Of a stretch of 64,000 nt of DNA, positions 59,859 through 64,000 are shown in pieces; the first letter of the stretch is position 1; every line of letters begins with the position of its first letter. The position numbers and the translations under genes are program-made. The notes under the pieces are model-generated. The model was not told where the DNA came from. It did not search any database and was given only the letters and a program-made list of their open reading frames with translations. Source of the stretch: Hydractinia symbiolongicarpus (Eukaryota > Cnidaria > Hydrozoa > Anthoathecata > Hydractiniidae); contig NC_079878.1 in the NCBI RefSeq assembly GCF_029227915.1, forward strand, positions 5,270,001-5,334,000. Reading direction: 5' to 3'.

Positions 59859-62299
59859 GTGGTGATGATTATGATAATGATGATGATGATGATGATGACA
59901 CAGCTGATAAGAATGTGATAGATGTTTATGATGATTCTGAAGATGTAGAGCAATATCATCAAGAACAAGCTAGAAAAGTAGACGAAAATGACCAAGAAGA
60001 TTCTGGCACAAGTGAAAATGAAGTTGAGGAAAACAGGGATACTCATAAAAATAATGAAACTGAAGAAGACAAAGGTAGTGGTGGTACAAGTGACATTTTC
60101 AGAAGACCATCTACAGAATCCAAGAAAGTTGAATCGAAACCAAAAGCAAAATCATACATCAAATACAATCTAAATGGAAGATGGTATCGTGCAAGAGTTC
60201 TCTCAGCACAACCCAAAAGAAGTGGCACTTATAAAAATTGGGTTAATGTGTCTAATGATGGTGATAGAAAGCCAAAAAGCATCAATTGGAATGATGTGTC
60301 CAAATGGGTCGAGCTGGAAAATCCGGAATTCCCTGTCTATATGTGTGATGTCGATATGTTTTCACAGGAAGTAGTTGATGCGAAGGAGAGAGAATTGCAG
60401 AATTTAAAAGAAAATGATGTCTTCGAAGAAGTTCCAGACACTGGTCAAACAACTGTATCAAGCAAATGGGTCATAACTGAGAAGTTCAAAGGTGAAAAAA
60501 GGGTTGTGAAAGCTAGATTGGTGGCTAGAGGCTTTGAAGAAAATTCACAATCGTTGAGAACAGATTCTCCAACTTGTGGCAAACAAAGTCTTCGACTTGC
60601 TATGGCTATCATAGTTAGCAATGATTGGCAGATCAATTCACTTGATATCACTGCAGCTTTTCTTCAGGGAGATGCTATTGAAAGAGAACTGTTTCTACAA
60701 CCACCAAAAGACACATTGTCATTGGGAACAGTGTGGAAACTAAAGAGATGTTTGTATGGGTTAAACGATGCATCTAGAGCATGGTACAAACGGGTGAGAA
60801 GTGAAATGTTGAAACTTGGTGGTGAAATGTGTACCTACGACCCTGCTGTGTTTTACTGGTATAGAGTCAAGCAAATCACTGGAATTCTTGTTTGCCATGT
60901 TGATGACTTTGTGTATGGTGGTAGTCCAGCTTTCCACAAAGAAGTTATTGCTAAACTTTTCGAAACGTTCAAAATCAGTACGCAATCAAGCTCAACCTTC
61001 AAGTATCTAGGATTAGATGTGGATCAATGTAAAAGCAAAATTAAGATTAATCAAGTGAGCTATATAGAGTCTTTGATAACTGTTAATATTGAAAATGATG
61101 TTAACAATGAACGAAAATTGACTAGCAAGGAAAAGACCATGCTGAGATTGTTGAGTGGGCAAATTGCTTGGGTGGCCGGACAAACCCGCCCTGATGTGGC
61201 TTATGATAGTTGCCAAACGTCTAATTATGGCAAGGAACCTACAGTTCAAAATTTGAAAGATGCCAACAAGATTATTCGAAAAATTAAGAGCAAGCATGTT
61301 GCAATAACCATTGCCAAAATTGCAAATATGAAAAATTGTGAAATTATTTGCTACACAGATGCAACTCATGCCAGTTTGAAGTGTGGATCATCACAAGGTG
61401 CATTCATCATATTTGTGAAACACCTGAGCGAAGTTATACCAATCTGCTGGCAATCAAAAAAACTACAAAGGGTAACCAAAAGCCCAATTGCTTCGGAAAC
61501 ACTTGCTCTGAGTGAAGGAGCTGATGCTAGTTTTTATTTGGCCAAAGTCATACAGCAAATCTGCAAGTTGACGAAGGTTCCAAAGATCACTTGTATTATC
61601 GACAACAAGTCATTATTTGAAACCTTGAAAACGACAAATGTCACAAAGGATTTGAGATTGCGAGTTGATATAGCCAGATTGAGGCAGATGGTGGAACAAG
61701 ATGAGATTACTGTCAAGTGGGTTGAAGGAAAACACCAATTAGCCGACTGCTTGACAAAACATGGAGCGTCTCCAAACAAGTTGCTTGAGGTTTTGGAGAC
61801 ATCCAAAATATCTCTACAATAATTGATTGTAGTGATTACCGTTGTGTTTTTTTTTTGATGATTTTAATTTGTTTGTCATGTTGACTATGACAAACAGTTG
61901 CAGCATGCAATTTGATATTCTACTTGTGTTGGCTTTAAAATTGTGTTACTGGTGGCAATGTTGATATTGCGATTTGTGTTAATTCTGTTGTTTTCTTTCA
62001 GTAACCAATACAATAGTATTAGAGACTGGTGAAGCCTTCAAGTTACCTCATCAAGGTAAGAATCATTTAACAAAATTAAGGCAAAAAAATAACTTAAAAT
62101 AAAAAATTATATACCAAATCTGTAATAATTATTCAAAAGTTTCTGTATTCAAGTATAAGTTACTTAAGTTGTAAAATTGAAGAATGCTCACTGACCAGTA
62201 TATTTTATCCTGCCACCATGGAGGTTTGCCACCATCCCAGTCTTTTTTCCAATCCTCTACAGTCCATTCTTGTGCAAAATATTCATCCTCTTTAGTCAT
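53144..62299 (-). CDS. Thiopurine S-methyltransferase-like protein (TPMT family); 3' end uncertain
   Basis: Minus-strand exons in order: 62299-62196, 55356-55267, 54788-54662, 54018-53966, 53874-53797, 53538-53468, 53203-53144. All junctions keep frame and give about 200 residues. The start MTKEDEYFAQEWTVEDWKKD matches the TPMT 'LTLEEWQDKWxxGK' entry region. SAM-binding motif I is KIFVPCCGNMVDMKW-LLDRD (split by an intron), then HTVIGADIVEAA. FIYDVGAMQAINPSQRE matches the TPMT 'DMIWDRGALVAINPxDR' block, and SGGMLFVNLMGS follows. TPMT enzymes move methyl groups from SAM to sulfur on small molecules in the cytosol. The expected C-terminal block (about 30-40 residues) is not identified after the 53144 donor. 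The first intron is 6.8 kb and holds a SINE and a Copia element on the opposite strand. Confidence 0.85.
56322..56590 (+). mobile_element. tRNA-derived SINE, copy 2
   Basis: The body blocks GAGATGGTGCACTGTGTGGG, GATGTTGC and GAGTTGTCTGGCAGAGTGCT match the SINE at 6430-6644 (minus). The head has GGGATCGAGCCC, a decayed B box. An internal CCCTAACCCTAAC equals two telomere-type repeats by chance or capture. It lies in intron 1 of the TPMT-like gene. Confidence 0.7.
56682..56724. repeat. (ATCT)n microsatellite
   Basis: About ten ATCT units, one with a C substitution, just downstream of the SINE. Confidence 0.9.
57065..57178 (+). repeat. 5' LTR
   Basis: Starts TGTTGATATTGCGATTTGTG and ends ATTTAACA, i.e. 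TG...CA ends. At 114 bp it is short for an LTR. It contains a TTTTCTTTCAG acceptor-like site (ending 57107) and an AAG|GTAAGA donor-like site (57162), 54 nt apart. Confidence 0.95.
57180..57190 (+). other. Primer binding site for initiator tRNA-Met
   Basis: TGGTAGCAGAG, two bases after the 5' LTR, is complementary to the 3' end of animal initiator tRNA-Met including its CCA tail. This is the usual primer choice for many Copia/Ty1 elements. Confidence 0.85.
57378..57809 (+). CDS. Copia gag, N-terminal part (frame 1)
   Basis: 143 codons from ATG at 57378 to TGA. It contains a Copia gag region (DLEIWQMFTELPKKKQGPAV; YDMALPEAVRAYFLL). Sequence homologous to the rest of Copia gag continues in the next (+1) frame from about 57802, so the open frame ends where the family's gag would run on. 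The end is either a site of +1 ribosomal frameshifting or a one-base change. Confidence 0.85.
   Translation: MATTTLKAPPAFKEDDDYSSWKNDLEIWQMFTELPKKKQGPAVYLSLTGRAREAVRDLTPAEVGSDDGLDKIISKLDSIYLKDESTRAFIAFKEFYDYKRNSGDKFPDFIVQFEKLYNKISKYDMALPEAVRAYFLLTAANNV
57802..59685 (+). CDS. Copia gag C-terminus, zinc knuckle, protease and integrase (frame 2)
   Basis: The open frame begins upstream of 57802, but homology starts there. A CCHC knuckle lies at about 58050 (CHECDSTRHFANKC, C-x2-C-x4-H-x4-C). Protease site is VLDSGCTKTVAG. The integrase has an HHCC zinc finger (H-x3-H...C-x2-C), catalytic Asp in CMDLKVY, TDNGGEF and the GIVERHN Glu, followed by the Copia GKR-like C-terminal region. It ends TAA at 59685. 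No internal stop. A methionine codon at 57802 could also allow independent initiation. Confidence 0.9.
   Translation: MSEENEKLARTTCAELKYKNMKDTIMKIFGELNTAEDAAHLGALPVKQECLYGNLHADTKDSLSMNTRSRMNPVDKDGKLMRCHECDSTRHFANKCPHRNQEQRGFRSRNNRPTEKKQDVNEIHITLFAASPDQRQYCLVGESFGRGVLDSGCTKTVAGEKWMDEYLGTLSESDKNAVVSNSTDSIYRFGDGKEVKATRNLIIPVILGGNKYKLSVDIVEIEIPLLISRSTMKSLSMKLDFTSDLALIGKERINLICTTTGHYCLPLTHCDLDAQKGTKIILHGENLKNISKTEKMKKAMKLHRQFAHAGKDKLLKLVKDSNLYDKEFLSCIEECCNDCEICHKYKRPYSRPVVGIPLANTFNQVICMDLKVYEHNKQHILHIIDAATRYSAGCLIKSKHKDVIVSRVFRFWIAYFGSPSTILTDNGGEFSNEVLQEMNEKLNIETKTTAGESPFSNGIVERHNKILAETMFKTIEDTKCEPDVALAWALSAKNSLQNHGGYSPNQLVFGHNVNTPTILTDHLPALEPTTSSEIVRKNLSALHKARENFIKAESSERIKRALRHNVRTYSDETYLNGEKVFYKRKNTKGWKGPGVVLGQDGQMVLVRHGGNFYRVHPCQLMKHSQKL
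59666..61822 (+). CDS. Copia reverse transcriptase and RNase H (frame 3)
   Basis: Open from 59666 to TAA at 61822, overlapping the integrase frame by 20 nt, again one frame on. After an Asp-rich stretch made of 26 pure GAT codons (59780-59857) comes the Copia RT: SSKWVITEKFKGEKR, LDITAAFLQGDAIERELF, RCLYGLNDASRAWYKR, and the catalytic HVDDF in place of the common YVDD. RNase H follows with CYTDATHASLKCG, SETLALSEGA and GKHQLADCLTK. First ATG in frame is 59750. Confidence 0.9.
61959..62072 (+). repeat. 3' LTR
   Basis: Identical to the 5' LTR over 114 bp, ending CA at 62072. The upstream polypurine tract is weak (GGTGGCAA directly before the LTR). Confidence 0.95.
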
Positions 62300-63013
62300 T
62301 TTTTAAACTAAAAATATAGTATAAGTACTATTAAAAATAGTCTGAATGCACAGAACTCTTTAATAAAGTAGTCCTTCTAGTCTGTATACCAATCTTATAT
62401 ATTGTACATTATATTTCAGGTAATTTTTTCTTCAAAATTACATACCCACCAAATATCGTTTCAGACTAATTTAATGGTCCAAAAAATCCACCTGACTAGA
62501 TCAGCAAACAATTATAAAGATATATTTTGATGACATCATCAATGACAACTTTATGCAATCAACATACAAAATAAATTTAAGTTAAGCTTTAAACACTGAT
62601 CAAAAACATAAATAATCATGTTCTTTTTAGAAATGGTTAGAAGATACTGGGATTTAATAGTTTTTTAAAGTCATCAACTTATTGGCTTTGAAGCAGGTTG
62701 ACCGAGTTTTTGAAGATTATTTTCATTTTGGTCCAAGGTGTTACCCTTACAGATGTTGTCACAGTGTTTCTAATGCAGTTGTCTTTTCCTTTGGCAATTT
62801 ATATTTGTTTTGTGAATGTATGCTCCAATACAACATGCAAACTATATTTTAATTTCAAGTTTAAAAGAAGGTTGGTTCACGCCTTAACACATTGCAGACT
62901 AACAGCTGATTTATAGCTTAATCACACTTGAAGGTTCCCTCAAACAAGTTTGAGAAAAAATCACAGTGATTCTTGCAGTTATAATAAAGAAAAATTGGAT
63001 GTGATTTATCTTG
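62300..63013. other. Spacer between CCDC97-like and TPMT-like genes
   Basis: A minus-strand acceptor (CTATATTTTTAG) ends at 62308, leaving only 8 nt before the TPMT-like ATG. A diverged copy of the 'AAAAATCCAC' repeat lies at about 62470-62600 (AAAAAATCCACCTGACTAGA; TTTTGATGACATCATCAATG). I see nothing else. Confidence 0.5.
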
Positions 63014-63219
63014 TTAGTCACAATCTGCAGGTTCCTCTTCATCAAAATAACTATCTTCGAAATCTTGGTCCCTGATATTGTCATAATTTTCGTTATTATC
63101 AATTTCTGAGTAATCAAAGTCATCTTTTCCATCAAGAAATCTGTTCTGCATTAGTTCAGAAAATTCTCTATGAAGTCTTTCTTTTTCTTCGTTTGTAATT
63201 GGTACTTTATCATCCAAAT
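63014..63219 (-). CDS. CCDC97: CCDC97-like protein, last coding exon (partial)
   Basis: On the minus strand an acceptor (TTTTGTTTATAG) precedes an exon read from 63219 to TAA at 63016-63014. The product's end contains [30 protein letters not shown] and SYFDEEEP, closely matching the conserved C-terminus of human CCDC97 (RFLDGKDGDFDYS...RYFDEEEP). CCDC97 is a nuclear protein reported to associate with the SF3b splicing complex. The exon takes one carried base (phase 1). Upstream exons lie to the right, mostly beyond the window. Confidence 0.9.
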
Positions 63220-64000
63220 CTATAAACAAAATATTTGATACATTAGACCCAACAATTTTGGTAAATAAAATTTAGGCAACAAATATATTTGAAGGCTTTA
63301 ACAAAACCTGCCTAAATTGCTGCATATTGATTTCAACTTTGCCAACATTACGAATACCATATATATACAACAGATTGCAATCAATTTTAATATTCCTTAG
63401 TAAAAAATAATTTGAGTTTGTATGTATAGCTACTGTTATTCCCTGTTCTTTTCATGTGCATGCAATATGTTATTGGATATGCTCTAAAAGAATCGCAGCA
63501 TGCTGAAAAATGTTGTAGCAACACTGCAAAAATAAACTGAATTTTTTTTTGTTGCACATTTCTGCAACATAATTATGTTGTAAAAAGCTATCATTTGAAC
63601 TTTTTATTTACAACATTATTGTTTTGGATCAATCATAGTAATTCCAAAAGTAATTGTCACATCATCTCACACATGAAAAGTTTACAAGAACAAGATGATA
63701 GAAAAACTTCTTCAATGGGGATTTGATATTTAGTTATATATATAAATAAAATAAATTGTCAGATGGGAAAGTTACAAGGAAATTGTGCTGCTATGAAAAT
63801 CTGAAGTCCATTGCACAAAACTAACCTCAAAGGTTATTGGTTTAAGTCAAACTATGTATACTTGCATTAACGTAAATATTGTAGCACATTGATGGTTACA
63901 TGAAAGCAATAAAGTAACCTTATCCACAGTTTTTCAGTGTTAATAAATTAAAATAGGCATTAAACTTTCCTAAATTAAGAGTTGCCCCCCCCCCCCCTTC
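63220..64000. other. Intron of the CCDC97-like gene; no further exon seen
   Basis: AT-rich sequence with a weak TTGTTGCA...TGCAACA inverted pairing near 63510-63570. The window ends in a run of 13 C (63984-63996 approx.), which could be a microsatellite or an assembly edge effect. I could not place another CCDC97 exon here. Confidence 0.5.

Larger units (their letters stand above)
57065..62072 (+). mobile_element. Copia-type LTR retrotransposon, full length, 5,008 bp
   Basis: Both LTRs are present, 114 bp long and identical. The flanking 5-bp target duplication AAATT is intact (57060-57064 and 62073-62077). Order of domains: gag, CCHC zinc knuckle, protease, integrase, reverse transcriptase, RNase H. 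Integrase before reverse transcriptase defines the Copia (Ty1) group. Coding is spread over three frames, each +1 from the last. It sits antisense in intron 1 of the TPMT-like gene. Identical LTRs and target duplication mean a very recent insertion. Confidence 0.95.

Noticed and set aside
59702-60046. Minus-strand open frame with a long poly-Ile run
   Set aside because: It is the reverse reading of the GAT codon tract in the Copia RT frame.
63984-64000. Terminal poly-C run as a biological feature
   Set aside because: It lies at the window edge and may be a microsatellite or sequencing/assembly effect; nothing further can be said.

Overview
The window reads as an AT-rich, intron-rich animal genome. 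The gene content points to a cnidarian, most likely a hydrozoan. This is an inference from a matrix metalloproteinase carrying ShK domains, Penelope-like, Copia and pogo-type element remains, small exons, and splice acceptors lying just upstream of several start codons (as in animals with spliced-leader trans-splicing). No search could be run. Exon models were built by hand from splice signals, phase continuity and domain logic. They hold frame across every junction listed, except that the TPMT-like gene lacks a convincing last exon.

Layout. 1-9.5 kb is repeat-rich and holds no gene I can support: a decayed Penelope-like retroelement between 38-bp direct repeats, a ~1 kb terminal-inverted-repeat element, a tRNA-derived SINE and a 3 x 46-bp tandem repeat. 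9.6-28.2 kb (+) is a 17-exon gene for a 575-aa PH-domain protein with a coiled coil and an acidic tail, including a 10-nt microexon. 29.5-38.4 kb (+) is a tamalin/CYTIP-like PDZ plus coiled-coil scaffold with two alternative first exons, two 18-bp minisatellites in one intron, and a cluster of perfect TGACGTCA sites. 38.4-44.7 kb is gene-poor and contains a decayed pogo/Tigger transposase N-terminus.

44.7-47.3 kb (+) encodes a secreted modular protein: two cysteine modules with beta-defensin-like spacing, a Trp/Tyr/Pro-rich block, an Asp/Gly/Asn block, a Pro/Thr block and a Lys-rich tail. The tail and its 3' UTR are duplicated, giving alternative last exons. 48.7-51.7 kb (+) encodes a secreted matrix metalloproteinase with two C-terminal ShK domains. 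53.1-62.3 kb (-) is a thiopurine-methyltransferase-like gene. Its first intron holds a SINE and a 5,008-bp Copia-type LTR retrotransposon with identical 114-bp LTRs, inserted antisense. 63.0-63.2 kb (-) is the last coding exon of a CCDC97-like gene that continues past the right edge.

The genes do not form an operon or pathway. The two adjacent secreted-protein genes (defensin-like/structural protein and MMP-ShK) could both act at the extracellular matrix or body surface, but only their proximity suggests this.
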